Assembly (NCBI GenBank): GCA_003265435.1
Contig: NOXC01000008.1
Location: 123,956 to 187,955, forward strand
DNA: 64,000 bases
Direction: 5' to 3'
Origin: Cellvibrionaceae bacterium AOL6
GTDB taxonomy: Bacteria; Pseudomonadota; Gammaproteobacteria; Pseudomonadales; Cellvibrionaceae
Made by a program: the position numbers and the translations under genes. Shown here one piece after another: positions 1 to 11,578 of the stretch (position 1 is the stretch's first letter; every line of letters starts with the position of its first letter). The notes beneath the pieces are model-generated. The model did not search any database. It saw only the letters and a list, made by a program, of their open reading frames with translations, and had not been told where the DNA came from.

Positions 1-1
1 C

Positions 2-691
2 GTGTTTCCGAGCACGAAAAACGCACTTCAAGACCCCAACGGCCTGCTGGCCGTTGGCGGCAACCTGCAAACAGACACGCTGATTGCGGCCTATAGCAAA
101 GGCATTTTTCCTTGGTACAGCGAGGGCCAACCTATCTTATGGTGGTCGCCCTCCCCTCGTATGATCCTGCAGCCCGAGGACTTTCTCTGGCACCGCTCGC
201 TGCGCAAACTCGCTCGCAAACAGCAATATCGCATTACCGTCGACACGAGTTTCACTCAGGTCATGCGCGAGTGTGCCAATGCGCCTCGCGCTGGGCAAAG
301 CGGCACCTGGATCAACGAAGCCATGCTGAGCGCGTACACCACCCTCCACCATGCTGGCCACGCCCACTCCGTTGAAGCCTGGGAAGGCGATCGACTGGTA
401 GGCGGGCTCTATGGCGTCAGCTTGGGGAAGGTGTTCTTCGGCGAGTCGATGTTTTCCCATCGCAGCGGCGCATCCAAATTGGCCTTCGGCTCACTGTGCG
501 CTCAACTTACGGCATGGGGCTACGCCCTTATCGACTGCCAAGTGTACACCGAGCACCTCGCGTCATTGGGCGCCTACGAAATACCCCGCGATGAGTTCGA
601 ACAAAGGCTTGCCGCCGGGCGCACGACAGTCCACACTAAGGATTGGCGTTATGCGTGGAGTCTCGGAGAATACGGCAGTGACGGATCTTAG
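2..691 (+). CDS. aat: Leucyl/phenylalanyl-tRNA--protein transferase, 5' end cut by window edge
   Basis: Aat moves Leu or Phe from aminoacyl-tRNA onto proteins with N-terminal Lys or Arg, creating N-degrons for ClpS-ClpAP in the cytoplasm. The visible 229 residues open at the FPS..NALQDPNGLLAVGG block, which in full-length homologues lies about a dozen residues in, so the true start is left of the window and the GTG at base 2 is probably internal. Family signatures seen are GIFPWYS, ILWWSPSPR, GTWI, VGGLYGVSLG, FFGESMFS and DCQVYTEHLASLGA. The 3' end overlaps ate by 14 bases. Its company with ate, clpA and clpS puts the N-degron writing and reading machinery in one place. Confidence 0.96.
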   Translation: MFPSTKNALQDPNGLLAVGGNLQTDTLIAAYSKGIFPWYSEGQPILWWSPSPRMILQPEDFLWHRSLRKLARKQQYRITVDTSFTQVMRECANAPRAGQSGTWINEAMLSAYTTLHHAGHAHSVEAWEGDRLVGGLYGVSLGKVFFGESMFSHRSGASKLAFGSLCAQLTAWGYALIDCQVYTEHLASLGAYEIPRDEFEQRLAAGRTTVHTKDWRYAWSLGEYGSDGS

Positions 692-1391
692 CGAGTTGCG
701 TTTCTTTCAAACCGCAGAGCATTCGTGTGGCTATCTCCCTGCGCAACAAGCCAGTAATGTATTTATCGACCCGGGCCAGAACATCGATGCCGGTCTCTAT
801 AGCGTTCTGTCGGAATTTGGCTTTCGCCGCAGTGGCGATCATATTTACCGGCCCCATTGCGCCCACTGCCAGGCGTGCATCCCCTACCGCATCATCGTGG
901 ATGAATTTTTCCCAAATCGCAGCCAGAAGCGCTGCCTGAAGAAAAACCAGTCACTCAAAATCCAGCTTGTCGACCGCATCGATGGGGATGAGTATTACGC
1001 TCTCTACGAACGCTATATCAACGAACGTCACAGCGACGGCGATATGCATCCGGCCAGTCGTGAGCAATACGACGGTTTTCTCAGCAGCGAATGGGGTGTT
1101 ACACGCTATATCGCCATGCGTGACCCGGACGGAACACTTGTTTCGGTCGCGGTGTGCGATGTACTGCGAAACGGGCTGTCCGCGATGTACAGCTTTTTTG
1201 AGCCCGCTGAGGAACAACGCAGTCTCGGCGTGTTCAATATCCTGTATCAGATACATTGGGCACGCGAGCTAGGCCTTCCGTTCCTCTATTTAGGTTACTG
1301 GATCGCCGATTGCCGCAAGATGCGTTACAAGCAAGACTACCGCCCCTACCAGCTCTTCACGGGGAACCAGTGGCGTACATTTCACGAGTAA
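678..1391 (+). CDS. ate: Aspartate/glutamate leucyltransferase (bacterial ATE homologue)
   Basis: Transfers Leu from leucyl-tRNA to N-terminal Asp or Glu, feeding the ClpS-dependent N-degron pathway; also called Bpt. I chose the GTG at 678 because the protein then begins MTDLSELRFFQT, matching the family N-terminus, and a GGAG lies about 9 bases upstream; an in-frame ATG at 651 preceded by AAGGA is the alternative and would add 9 residues. Signatures: HSCGYLP, FRRSGDHIYRPHC..C..C (cysteine-rich N-terminal part), RHSDGDM, NGLSAMYSFFEP, FLYLGYWI and the C-terminal MRYKQDYRPYQL block. About 237 residues, the normal size. It overlaps the end of aat, which implies translational coupling. Confidence 0.95.
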   Translation: MTDLSELRFFQTAEHSCGYLPAQQASNVFIDPGQNIDAGLYSVLSEFGFRRSGDHIYRPHCAHCQACIPYRIIVDEFFPNRSQKRCLKKNQSLKIQLVDRIDGDEYYALYERYINERHSDGDMHPASREQYDGFLSSEWGVTRYIAMRDPDGTLVSVAVCDVLRNGLSAMYSFFEPAEEQRSLGVFNILYQIHWARELGLPFLYLGYWIADCRKMRYKQDYRPYQLFTGNQWRTFHE

Positions 1392-1528
1392 TCGCCGATT
1401 ACCTCAAAATTGCGCCTAAAACCCCCAAGCTTCGTACATTGATCAAGATTTCGCCTTGGCATACGCATCCAATTCAGGCAGAATTGCCGCCTTCATTAGC
1501 GAGCAGAAGAATTTGAGGTAACTGCTGA

Positions 1529-1747
1529 ATGGCAAAAGAAGACAACTTTGAACTCGAAGGCGAGGTCATCGACACACTGCCTAACACGACGTTCAGGGTC
1601 AAACTTGAGAACGGTCACGTGATCGTCGCGCACATTTCAGGCAAGATGCGCAAAAACTACATTCGAATTTTGACCGGCGATAAAGTCAAAGTCGAAATGA
1701 CACCTTACGATCTGAGCAAGGGTCGCATCACCTATCGCGCCCGCTAA
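1529..1747 (+). CDS. infA: Translation initiation factor IF-1
   Basis: IF-1 occupies the ribosomal A site during initiation and helps IF-2 and IF-3. The 72-residue product is one S1-like OB-fold with the family blocks [37 protein letters not shown] and [27 protein letters not shown] precedes the ATG. It sits 137 bases after ate in the same direction; that gap holds no other recognisable gene. A hairpin terminator follows and separates it from the convergent clpA. Confidence 0.97.
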   Translation: MAKEDNFELEGEVIDTLPNTTFRVKLENGHVIVAHISGKMRKNYIRILTGDKVKVEMTPYDLSKGRITYRAR

Positions 1748-1812
1748 CAGGTTACGGAGCAGCGCCCCCCTGTTGACTCTGGCGACAATTCCCGTACGCC
1801 ACACCCCATAAA

Positions 1813-1840
1813 AAAAGGGCCGCATATTGTCGGCCCTTTT
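1813..1840. terminator. Bidirectional hairpin terminator between infA and clpA
   Basis: A perfect 10-bp stem AAAAGGGCCG / CGGCCCTTTT with an 8-base loop. It has an A-tract on the left and a T-tract on the right, so it can end both infA on the plus strand and clpA on the minus strand. Confidence 0.85.
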
Positions 1841-1867
1841 TGTTGGAAAAACGGTGCTCACGCTCCG

Positions 1868-4144
1868 TCAGGATACCGCCAGCTCTTCCTCTTCGATCAC
1901 AAGCTGTCCGTCTTCAACATCGATACGCACCGAGCCACCGCGCTCACCAAGCGATCCGAACAGGACCAACTCGGCCAGAGGCTTTTTGATTTTCTCCTGA
2001 ATGATACGCGCCATTGGCCGAGCACCCATCTTCTCGTCGTACCCATTGATCGCAAGCCACTCACGCGCTTCATCCGATACTTCCAGTGATACGCGCTTAT
2101 CATCAAGCTGGGTCTGCAATTCCATCAGGAACTTGTCGACCACCGTTTTGATGACCTCCAGACTCAGCGCGCCAAATTGCACAATGGTGTCGAGGCGATT
2201 GCGGAATTCAGGCGTGAACGAGCGCTTGATCATCTCCATCCCGTCGGTGCTGTGATCCTGACGAGTAAAGCCTATTGAAGCTCGACTCATCTGCTCTGCA
2301 CCGGCGTTCGTGGTCATAATCAACACGACATTTCGAAAATCTGCAGAACGACCGTTGTTGTCGGTCAGCTTACCGTGATCCATCACCTGCAGCAGCAAGT
2401 TGAACACATCCGGATGCGCTTTCTCGATTTCATCGAGCAGCAACACGCAGTGCGGCTGCTTGGTCACCGCCTCAGTCAGGAGACCACCCTGGTCAAAGCC
2501 AACGTAGCCTGGAGGGGCACCGATCAGTCGAGACACGGTATGACGCTCCATGTACTCAGACATATCAAATCGCACGAGATTTACGCCCATGGCGTTCGCC
2601 AATTGCTTACACAGCTCCGTCTTGCCCACCCCGGTTGGGCCGGCAAACAGGAAGGACCCGATCGGCTTATCGTGCGCGGTCAAACCGGCACGATTCAACT
2701 TGATGCAGGCGCTGATCGCATCGATCGCACTGTCCTGACCAAAGACTGTCAGCTTCAAGGTTTCGTCCAGCTTCGAAAGCAGCTGCTTATCATCAGAATT
2801 AACGGTTTTCGCCGGCACTCTGGCAATTTTCGATACCACTTCTTCAATGTCTCGGACACCGATCTGCTTCTTGCGCTTGTGCTCGGGCTTCAGGCGCTGA
2901 TACGCACCAGCCTCATCAATGACATCAATGGCCTTGTCTGGCATAAAACGATCGCTGATGTATTTCTCAGCCAGTTCTGCCGCAGCTCTCAATGCGGTAT
3001 CTGTATATTTGAGGTTGTGGTGTTTTTCGAAACGCGTCTTCAGCCCTCTGAGAATCTGGTAGGTCTCATCGACTGACGGTTCGTTCACATCGATTTTCTG
3101 GAAGCGTCGTGACAGCGCGCGGTCTTTATCGAAAATGCCTCGGTACTCCTGGAATGTTGTCGAACCGATGCATCTGAGCTCACCGCTGGTCAGAAGAGGC
3201 TTCAAAAGGTTGGAGGCATCCATCACCCCACCCGAAGCGGCGCCTGCGCCAATGATCGTGTGAATTTCATCGATAAACAGCACGGCTTGTGGCTGCTTTT
3301 TCAATTCTGCCAGCAGGCCCTTAAACCGCTTCTCGAAATCGCCACGGTACTTGGTTCCTGCCAGCAGCGAGCCCAGATCCAGGGAATAGACCACGGCGTC
3401 GTCGAGAATCTCAGGCACTTCACCATCAACAATCTTCTTCGCCAGGCCCTCAGCGATCGCCGTTTTACCCACTCCACTTTCACCGACGAGTAAGGGGTTG
3501 TTCTTGCGACGGCGCGCCAGCACCTGCACAACCCGCTCCAGCTCTTCATCGCGCCCTACCAGAGGGTCGATTCGGCCCAGTAAGGCCAACTCATTCAGAT
3601 TTGTTGAGTAGTTCTCCAAGGGATTCTGTTGCGCTTCACCGCCGCCTGTGCCCATCTCCTCGTCATGCTGTTCTGACGCACCGTGATCACCGTGCTCATG
3701 CGAGCCGGAGACCTTCGAAATCCCGTGCGTGATGTAATTCACCACATCGATTCGAGCGACGTCTTGCTTCTTGAGGTAGTACACCGCTTGGCTTTCCTGC
3801 TCACTGTAGATCGCTACGAGAACGTTCGCACCGGTGACTTCGGTTTTGCCCGAAGACTGCACGTGGAAGACGGCTCGCTGCAGTACGCGTTGAAAGCCCA
3901 AGGTGGGTTGCGTTTCCCGCTCGTAGTCATTCTCGGGGATCAGAGGCGTCGTCGAGTCCACAAACTCGGACAAGTCTCGACGCAAGAGGGAAAGATCCAA
4001 GCCGCATGCTTTGAGTACGCCTGCGGCTGATTCGTTATCGACCAGCGCTAACAACAAATGCTCCACCGTCATATATTCATGACGCTTCGCACGCGCCCCT
4101 TTAAACGCGGAATTCAAGGTTGCTTCAAGCTCTTTACTCAACAT
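1868..4144 (-). CDS. clpA: ATP-dependent Clp protease ATP-binding subunit ClpA
   Basis: AAA+ unfoldase that feeds substrates to ClpP; with ClpS it degrades N-degron proteins. The 758 residues contain the N-terminal repeat domain (roughly 1-145), an acidic, His-rich linker, AAA module 1 (Walker A GESGVGKT, Walker [10 protein letters not shown]) and AAA module 2 (Walker [10 protein letters not shown], Walker [13 protein letters not shown]), then the C-terminal small domain. There is no ClpB-type middle coiled coil, which separates it from ClpB/ClpC. clpS lies 27 bases upstream in the same direction, a standard clpSA operon, and the divergent cspD beyond it is also the usual neighbour. Confidence 0.98.
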   Translation of the reverse strand: MLSKELEATLNSAFKGARAKRHEYMTVEHLLLALVDNESAAGVLKACGLDLSLLRRDLSEFVDSTTPLIPENDYERETQPTLGFQRVLQRAVFHVQSSGKTEVTGANVLVAIYSEQESQAVYYLKKQDVARIDVVNYITHGISKVSGSHEHGDHGASEQHDEEMGTGGGEAQQNPLENYSTNLNELALLGRIDPLVGRDEELERVVQVLARRRKNNPLLVGESGVGKTAIAEGLAKKIVDGEVPEILDDAVVYSLDLGSLLAGTKYRGDFEKRFKGLLAELKKQPQAVLFIDEIHTIIGAGAASGGVMDASNLLKPLLTSGELRCIGSTTFQEYRGIFDKDRALSRRFQKIDVNEPSVDETYQILRGLKTRFEKHHNLKYTDTALRAAAELAEKYISDRFMPDKAIDVIDEAGAYQRLKPEHKRKKQIGVRDIEEVVSKIARVPAKTVNSDDKQLLSKLDETLKLTVFGQDSAIDAISACIKLNRAGLTAHDKPIGSFLFAGPTGVGKTELCKQLANAMGVNLVRFDMSEYMERHTVSRLIGAPPGYVGFDQGGLLTEAVTKQPHCVLLLDEIEKAHPDVFNLLLQVMDHGKLTDNNGRSADFRNVVLIMTTNAGAEQMSRASIGFTRQDHSTDGMEMIKRSFTPEFRNRLDTIVQFGALSLEVIKTVVDKFLMELQTQLDDKRVSLEVSDEAREWLAINGYDEKMGARPMARIIQEKIKKPLAELVLFGSLGERGGSVRIDVEDGQLVIEEEELAVS

Positions 4145-4171
4145 AAGCGCTCACACCTGCTGCTGTCATCA

Positions 4172-4534
4172 TCATTCGTCATCAGAGGGTTCAATCTCGC
4201 ACAGAAGCGGGTGCTCATTCTGCCGGGAGTATTCGTTCACCTGCGCCGCTTTCGTCTCTGCGACGTCTCGGGAGAATACCCCACACACACCTTTGCCCTG
4301 AGTATGAACCATCAGCATCACTCGGGTCGCCTTTTCACGATCCATCCCGAAGAAATGCTCCAAGATCTCCACCACAAACTCCATTGGGGTGTAATCATCA
4401 TTTAACAAGACCACCTTATAAAGTGGTGGTCTCTTTAGTGACGGTTTTTGCTCCTGAATTACGGTGTGACCACCGAAGTCAGCTGAATCATCGTCACTAC
4501 TTAATGTTAGCTGAGAAAAAACCGAAGTTCGCAT
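4172..4534 (-). CDS. clpS: ClpS adaptor for the N-degron pathway
   Basis: ClpS binds N-terminal Leu, Phe, Trp or Tyr and hands the substrate to ClpA. The 120-residue protein has a polar N-terminal extension followed by the conserved core: [27 protein letters not shown] (split here: [15 protein letters not shown], then [12 protein letters not shown]), the [14 protein letters not shown] helix and the [11 protein letters not shown] segment. NDDYTP and the His of MVHTQG are the parts that form the N-degron pocket. No strong Shine-Dalgarno is visible before the ATG at 4534, so the exact start is less sure than the identity. Confidence 0.96.
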   Translation of the reverse strand: MRTSVFSQLTLSSDDDSADFGGHTVIQEQKPSLKRPPLYKVVLLNDDYTPMEFVVEILEHFFGMDREKATRVMLMVHTQGKGVCGVFSRDVAETKAAQVNEYSRQNEHPLLCEIEPSDDE

Positions 4535-5008
4535 TACATTACCGTTGTTCCCAAAAATTCTAGAAGAGGATTTTATCCGAATTTTTGGCTGTTAGGCTAA
4601 GAAAATAGACTAGAGCGAACTTCATACTGCACCACAAAAACCGTACGCAAGATACTGATAAATCGACCTTTTCTACCAGAAAAAGCCTCGAATCAGGACC
4701 CCTGACCTCCAATCGAATAGCACAGCTATTCGACCACAAATTCTTCAACTTGTTGCAGTTTTATATACGCTGCGAAAGCCATCTGGGATTGTTAGAGTTA
4801 GAGAGGCTGGCCACATTTTAACCAACCATGTCTTGACATTGACCTACGGCTTGGTTAAAAAGTCGTTTGTCGGAATACTTAACACCGACGCAATAATAAT
4901 AATGCCTGGCGGAGTCCGAGACTCGCGATGCATCCAATTCAGAGTTCACTCTGTCGAAGGAATGCACCTATTAAAGCCAAGCTCAACCAATAGGTCAAGG
5001 AAATCACC
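4535..5008. other. 474-bp divergent intergenic region between clpS and cspD
   Basis: No gene of its own that I can support. It must hold the divergent promoters of clpSA and cspD. The cspD-proximal half contains one good sigma-70-type promoter (separate entry), which implies a leader RNA of roughly 140 bases on cspD. The clpS-proximal half is AT-rich without a clear motif. Confidence 0.6.
4833..4861 (+). promoter_or_regulatory. Candidate sigma-70 promoter of cspD
   Basis: A perfect -35 TTGACA at 4833-4838, a 17-base spacer and TAAAAA as -10 at 4856-4861 (4 of 6 matches). It points at cspD and leaves a leader of about 140 bases, in line with the long leaders seen on csp genes. Confidence 0.5.
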
Positions 5009-5320
5009 ATGCCCACTGGAACAGTCAAATGGTTCAATAACGCCAAAGGTTTCGGTTTTATTCTGCCTGAAGGCGGCGGAGATGATTTATTCGCGCATTA
5101 CTCCTCCATCGAAATGGAAGGCTACAAAACCCTGAAGGCGGGCCAAAGCGTGAGCTTCGAAGTCTCTGACACCGACAAGGGCGGCCACGCCAAGCACATC
5201 CGGGTTATCTCGGCTTCTGGTGGCGATGCGCCAGCAAAAGCAGACACCCCATCTACTCAGCACGCTCACAGCGCGGAAGAGCGCGAAGAGCACTACGCCG
5301 AACACGAACACTACGCCTGA
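5009..5320 (+). CDS. cspD: CspD-type cold-shock domain protein
   Basis: A single OB-fold that binds single-stranded nucleic acid. Residues 1-67 are a canonical cold-shock domain with RNP1 (KGFGFI) and an RNP2-like DLFAHYSS; the F-to-Y change in RNP2 and EGYKTLKAGQ resemble CspD rather than CspA. CspD proteins inhibit replication and accumulate in stationary phase. The last 35 residues are a low-complexity Ala/His/Glu tail (HAHSAEEREEHYAEHEHYA) longer than in E. coli CspD. AAGGA precedes the ATG by 8 bases. Divergent from clpSA, as in other gammaproteobacteria. Confidence 0.9.
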   Translation: MPTGTVKWFNNAKGFGFILPEGGGDDLFAHYSSIEMEGYKTLKAGQSVSFEVSDTDKGGHAKHIRVISASGGDAPAKADTPSTQHAHSAEEREEHYAEHEHYA

Positions 5321-5345
5321 CGCTCTTAAGGCGAGGCAGAAACAA

Positions 5346-5373
5346 AAAAGCCGCCTGATGCAGGCGGCTTTTG
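5346..5373. terminator. Hairpin terminator after cspD
   Basis: Stem AAGCCGCCTG / CAGGCGGCTT with a 3-base loop, flanked by an A-tract and a short T-run, between convergent cspD and icd; likely bidirectional. Confidence 0.8.
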
Positions 5374-5422
5374 GGTCGGCGCTCTCGTAGAACGCCATAC
5401 TGTTGCGGTTTATATCCGTTGA

Positions 5423-7657
<2,235 letters not shown>

Positions 7658-7897
7658 TCATTGGTCGGGCAATGACGCAGGCAACCCGCCAAGCGTTGTG
7701 CGCTTTGTGGTCCTGCTTCATTGGATGGGAATTGTCGGAAATTTACATTCCAGGCGGCGCGGATTATAGCAACCTTTCTAGCGTGAAGTCAGCTAATCGA
7801 CCACCCTGCGCTGTGCTGCCGCAAAGAGGCTGGTCAACGCACCAGTGCTGTGCGTAGAATAGAGCCAACACCTAGCGCTTTACCGGGAGATCAACCC

Positions 7898-8341
7898 ATG
7901 TGGAACGCCCGTCTTACCGTCGCCTGTGTCGTAGTGCATGAGGGACGTTTTCTGATGGTCAAAGAATGGAGCGAAGGCTCACTCGTGATCAATCAACCCG
8001 CCGGCCATGTCGAAAAGGGAGAGTCTCTGGTCGAGGCCGCCGTGAGAGAGACCCTCGAAGAAACCTGCTGGTCCATAGAAATCACGCATGGCCTCGGCGT
8101 CAGTCAATATCACGCGCCCAATGGCAACACCTATTTCCGCCACTCCTTCATCGGCCGGCCTCTTGGTTTCGACGATGAACGTGAACGCGATAGTGAGATA
8201 GTCGATACGCTGTGGATGTCAGCAGAGGAGCTTAAAGCCTGTATCGCAGAGCATCGCAGCCCCATGGTGCTCAATGATATACAGCGCTATCGCAACGGCA
8301 TACACATTCCCATCGAGGGGTTTTATCGCGACCTATTCTAA
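7898..8341 (+). CDS. nudJ: NUDIX hydrolase, NudJ-like
   Basis: Nudix enzymes cleave nucleoside diphosphate derivatives; NudJ acts on HMP-PP, thiamin-PP and nucleoside di/triphosphates. The Nudix box reads GHVEKGESLVEAAVRETLEETC (here given as GHVEKGESLVEAA then VRETLEETC), matching GX5EX7REUXEEXGU except for the last Gly position. The ATG at 7898 is preferred: GGGAG lies 9 bases upstream and the protein starts MWNARLTVACVVV like homologues; the GTG at 7850 only adds unconserved residues. About 147 residues. In relatives this gene precedes mnmA, which is absent here, so the locus has diverged. Confidence 0.88.
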   Translation: MWNARLTVACVVVHEGRFLMVKEWSEGSLVINQPAGHVEKGESLVEAAVRETLEETCWSIEITHGLGVSQYHAPNGNTYFRHSFIGRPLGFDDERERDSEIVDTLWMSAEELKACIAEHRSPMVLNDIQRYRNGIHIPIEGFYRDLF

Positions 8342-8493
8342 TGCTCACGAGAAAATGCATACGGTAAATATTGGCGTAGGATTTCACCAAACTGTAATCC
8401 AATTTCACACGCAGTGCATAAATTCCGCCTATACTCGCGCATAGTGGTATGGAATCTGCCTGATCAATTTGACAGCTAGTTAGGAGCAGCAAT

Positions 8494-8799
8494 ATGAGTG
8501 TTGAGAAAAAATACCTGAAAACCAAACCCGTGTGTAAGGTCAAATTTATCGCACCTGAACCGCTGACGAAGGAAGCCAAAAAAATCTTTCTTGCCGGCGA
8601 GTTCAATGACTGGAACTACGAGGAAACTCAGCTGAAAAAGCAGAAGAATGGCTGCTTGGCCACCACTCTGGATCTCGATGCCGGTGCTGAATACCAATAC
8701 CGCTATGTACTGGATGGTGAGCGCTGGGAAAACGACTACGATGCAGACAAATACGTCCCATCTGAAGTCGGTGTAGAGAACTCGGTCGTCGTCGTTTAA
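8494..8799 (+). CDS. Stand-alone CBM48/AMPK-type glycogen-binding domain protein
   Basis: A 101-residue protein that is nearly all one isoamylase-N/AMPK-beta-like E-set domain: VKFIAPEPL..AKKIFLAGEFNDWNYEE, then LDAGAEYQYRYVLDGERWENDYDADKYVP, with the FNDW and YQYRYVLDG motifs that bind alpha-glucan in this family. No enzymatic domain is attached. AGGAG lies 7 bases before the ATG. No glycogen gene is nearby, so its partner is unknown; it may bind storage polysaccharide or act as a protein-interaction module. Confidence 0.8.
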   Translation: MSVEKKYLKTKPVCKVKFIAPEPLTKEAKKIFLAGEFNDWNYEETQLKKQKNGCLATTLDLDAGAEYQYRYVLDGERWENDYDADKYVPSEVGVENSVVVV

Positions 8800-8820
8800 G
8801 CGCGCTCGTACCGACACCGA

Positions 8821-8841
8821 AGTGGGGCATCACGCCCCACT
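8821..8841. terminator. Hairpin between the CBM48 gene and sthA
   Basis: Perfect 8-bp stem AGTGGGGC / GCCCCACT with a 5-base loop between convergent genes. It overlaps the last codons of sthA and lacks a clear T-tract, so it could act as an mRNA 3' stabiliser or a Rho-assisted end. Confidence 0.5.
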
Positions 8842-10239
8842 GTAGCTGTTTCGATTAATACGATTTATTCCGTTCAGGGCAGCCACCCGGTAGGCCTCTG
8901 CCATCGTCGGATAGTTGAACGTCGTATTGATGAAGTACTCCACCGTATTGGCCGCACCTGGTTGCGACATGATCGCCTGTCCAATGTGGATAATTTCCGA
9001 GGCCTCTGCACCAAAACAATGTATACCCAGTATTTCCTTGGTATCCACGTGAAACAGAATTTTTAGCATCCCCTCATCTTCCCCGCTGATTTGTCCTCGC
9101 GCGGTATCCTTAAAGAACGCCCTTCCCACTTCATACGGCACGCGCGCTTCGGTGAGCTCCGTCTCGGTTTTACCGACGGAACTGATCTCAGGAAGCGTAT
9201 AGATGCCTGTCGGGGCATCGCGAATAAAGCGTGCTTCCCGCCCTGTAATCACATCGATAACCGAGCGACCTTGATCATACGATGCGCTGGCCAGGCTCGG
9301 CCAACCAATCACATCGCCCGCCGCATAAATATTCGGCACTTCGGTTCGATAGTGCTCATCGACTTTGATCTGGCCTCGATGGTTCGCTTCCAAGCCCACG
9401 GACTGTAAATTTAAGGTATCGGTATTCCCCGTTCGACCATTACTCCAGAGTAACGCATCCGCTTTGATGCGCTTTCCGCTTTTCAAATTCAAGGTCACGC
9501 CGTGATCATTCGCCTCACAACTCTCGAAGGCTTCACCGTGTCGCACCATGACGCCGTTCTCACGCAAGTGATAACTCAAAGCATCCGATATTTCGTCATC
9601 GAGAAATTCAAGCAGGCGGTCACGAGAATTAATCAAATCTACCTTCAAGCCAAGACCGTGGAAAATCGACGCGTATTCACAGCCGATAACTCCCGCACCG
9701 TAAATAATCATCGTGCGCGGCGTATGCTGCATGTCGAGGATGGAATCGCTGTCATAGATACGCGGGTGATTAAAATCGACACTGTCCGGTTGGTAAGGGC
9801 GAGACCCGGTCGCAATGATGATGTTATCCGCCGTCAGGGTTTCTTTGAAGTTATGAACCCCTTCGATAAGCACTTCATTTTTGTTTACGAAACTTGCCGT
9901 TCCATTGATCACGGTGACGCGATTCTTGGTCAAGTACTCAGAATGCAGCTCGACCTGCTTCGGTATCACGAGAGAAGCGGCCGCTAATAATTGCGGATAG
10001 GAAATGTTAATTGACGCACCTAAAGTGCGATACAAAGGGCGTGTACGTAGCTGTATGGCTTGCTTCACCGCGGCACGCAATGACTTTGAGGGGATCGTCC
10101 CCTTGTGTGTACAGTTGCCACCAAGAAGATTGCCGTTATCGACCACCGCGACCCTCAAATCCCGCTTTGCCGCAGCGAGTGCCGCCGCTTCTCCAGCCGG
10201 ACCGGCCCCGATAATCAGTACATCAAATTTAGAAGCCAT
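8830..10239 (-). CDS. sthA: Soluble pyridine nucleotide transhydrogenase (Si-specific NAD(P)+ transhydrogenase)
   Basis: FAD flavoprotein that exchanges reducing equivalents between NADPH and NAD+. Blocks: FAD-binding [31 protein letters not shown], in which the second redox Cys of disulphide reductases is replaced by Thr, the SthA hallmark; a second Rossmann [25 protein letters not shown]; and the C-terminal dimerisation domain with [15 protein letters not shown] and [14 protein letters not shown]. 469 residues, normal length. GGAGGGAAGGGG lies just before the ATG. It lies at the downstream end of the nqr operon in the same direction, as in Pseudomonas. Confidence 0.97.
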   Translation of the reverse strand: MASKFDVLIIGAGPAGEAAALAAAKRDLRVAVVDNGNLLGGNCTHKGTIPSKSLRAAVKQAIQLRTRPLYRTLGASINISYPQLLAAASLVIPKQVELHSEYLTKNRVTVINGTASFVNKNEVLIEGVHNFKETLTADNIIIATGSRPYQPDSVDFNHPRIYDSDSILDMQHTPRTMIIYGAGVIGCEYASIFHGLGLKVDLINSRDRLLEFLDDEISDALSYHLRENGVMVRHGEAFESCEANDHGVTLNLKSGKRIKADALLWSNGRTGNTDTLNLQSVGLEANHRGQIKVDEHYRTEVPNIYAAGDVIGWPSLASASYDQGRSVIDVITGREARFIRDAPTGIYTLPEISSVGKTETELTEARVPYEVGRAFFKDTARGQISGEDEGMLKILFHVDTKEILGIHCFGAEASEIIHIGQAIMSQPGAANTVEYFINTTFNYPTMAEAYRVAALNGINRINRNSYSGA

Positions 10240-10291
10240 AGTACTCCCCTTCCCTCCTCTGGTGGTGTAGGCGCTACACTAGCGATTGAAC

Positions 10292-10531
10292 TTATCGCGT
10301 TTTCGAGTTTGCGTCGTAAAACTCTGCGCCAGATGATGCATCCGCCGCTTTTTTCTGTTCTTTTTCACAACGAGATTTCTCCCCGCCACAAATATCGCAT
10401 TCGGTTTCCATGCCCAATGCGCTCATCCCGCCACAGGATCCCTTAATCGGCTTGCGCCCAAGGAGCACACCAACCGACATGGCAATCACGATGAGTAACA
10501 GAACACCAAATGCGAGTAAAAATGTAGTCAT
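10292..10531 (-). CDS. nqrM: NqrM, Na+-NQR maturation protein
   Basis: Small membrane protein needed to assemble Na+-NQR, thought to deliver iron to the Cys site between NqrD and NqrE. The 79-residue product has one N-terminal membrane helix (residues about 3-24, LLAFGVLLLIVIAMSVGVLL) and then a cysteine cluster GSCGGMSALGMETECDICGG..SRC, four Cys with spacing C-x11-C-x2-C-x6-C, the signature of the former DUF539 family. Its ATG overlaps the apbE stop by 4 bases. Confidence 0.92.
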   Translation of the reverse strand: MTTFLLAFGVLLLIVIAMSVGVLLGRKPIKGSCGGMSALGMETECDICGGEKSRCEKEQKKAADASSGAEFYDANSKTR

Positions 10532-11571
10532 GGTTTCACCCTGTAGGTTTCGAATGCCGACGTGGCTTTCACATCGTAGCCCTCGCCATTCTTGATGATA
10601 AAGTAAGCAGAAAGTTCGAGTGTGTCAGCAAGCGCCCAGCCGCGCTCCGGGCCGAGCACGTTCAGCGCCGTGGCCCAGGCATCTGCGGCTGCGCCCTCTT
10701 CATGTATCACGGTCACAGAGGCCAGTGTATGCGTAATAGGCGCGCCCGTCACGGGGTCAATCGTGTGAGAAACGCGCTTACCATCGACCTCATAGTAATT
10801 TCGGTACTCACCTGAAGTGGCAATCGACACGTTAGACACCGCGAGTACTTCAACCGCACCTGTTTGTGCGAGCGACGGCTTTTCCACGGCAATTCTCCAC
10901 TTAGCACGCTGACGATTGAGTCCACTTACCGCAATCTCACCTCCGACTTCTACCATGTAATTTTCGACCCCCAGTGCGGCGAGCCGTTCCCCTACTGCAT
11001 CGGCCGCATAGCCCTTTGCGGTAGCGGAAAGATCAACATACACATCCGCAAGTCGTCGAATACGGGAAGCATCACAATCGATTTCAACCTGCGCAAAATC
11101 CACGCGCGCTTTGGCAGCTTCGAGCTCTTCCTGCGAGGGCAGCCCCTCACGCGCTTCGGGACCGAAACCCCAAAGGTTTACGAGCGGCCCTATGGTCGGA
11201 TCAAAACGTCGCTCTGAAAGCGTGTATATGTCGAACGATTGCGCGAGTAGCGCACACAGCCGATCACTGACGCTCATCCATGAACCGACCTCGTGTCGAT
11301 TAAATTGCGAGAGCTCGGAGTCAGGAATGTAAGTCGACATACTTTGGTTTATCTGCCGCAGCTCCTCATCGACTACAGCCTGCACGTCCTGCTCAACGAG
11401 CGATACCTTAGGAATCAGCTTTACGTGATAGTGCGTACCCATGGTCGGCCCGGACAGTTCCATTTGGATCGCTGCCGGCTCGCGCTCACAGGCGCTTAAC
11501 GCGAACAAACAAAAAAGGGCCAGTAATCCTACCAGCCCTTTTTTGGCGTGTTCCATATTGAGAAAACGCAT
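10528..11571 (-). CDS. apbE: FAD:protein FMN transferase ApbE (NQR flavinylation)
   Basis: Attaches FMN through a phosphoester to Thr of NqrB and NqrC. Begins with a lipoprotein signal peptide (GLVGLLALFCLFALSAC), so the enzyme is tethered in the periplasm. Core motifs: GTHYHVK, SELSQFN, GFGPEA, DLSATAKGYAADAVG (the flavin-binding region), VEVGGEI, SHTIDPVTGAP and AADAWATAL. I start it at 11571 (MRFLNMEHAKK), just clear of the nqrF stop; the ATG at 11556 is also possible. Part of the nqr operon, as is usual. Confidence 0.93.
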   Translation of the reverse strand: MRFLNMEHAKKGLVGLLALFCLFALSACEREPAAIQMELSGPTMGTHYHVKLIPKVSLVEQDVQAVVDEELRQINQSMSTYIPDSELSQFNRHEVGSWMSVSDRLCALLAQSFDIYTLSERRFDPTIGPLVNLWGFGPEAREGLPSQEELEAAKARVDFAQVEIDCDASRIRRLADVYVDLSATAKGYAADAVGERLAALGVENYMVEVGGEIAVSGLNRQRAKWRIAVEKPSLAQTGAVEVLAVSNVSIATSGEYRNYYEVDGKRVSHTIDPVTGAPITHTLASVTVIHEEGAAADAWATALNVLGPERGWALADTLELSAYFIIKNGEGYDVKATSAFETYRVKP

Positions 11572-11578
11572 TGCCAAA

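Noticed and set aside
2119..3076. Long plus-strand reading frames opposite clpA, and similar ones opposite icd, araB and mfd
   Set aside because: They mirror codon bias of the true gene on the other strand and encode no recognisable domains.
4833..5135. Open reading frame of 100 codons overlapping the start of cspD in another frame
   Set aside because: It overlaps cspD and its promoter, shows no family pattern and no ribosome site; cspD is clearly real.
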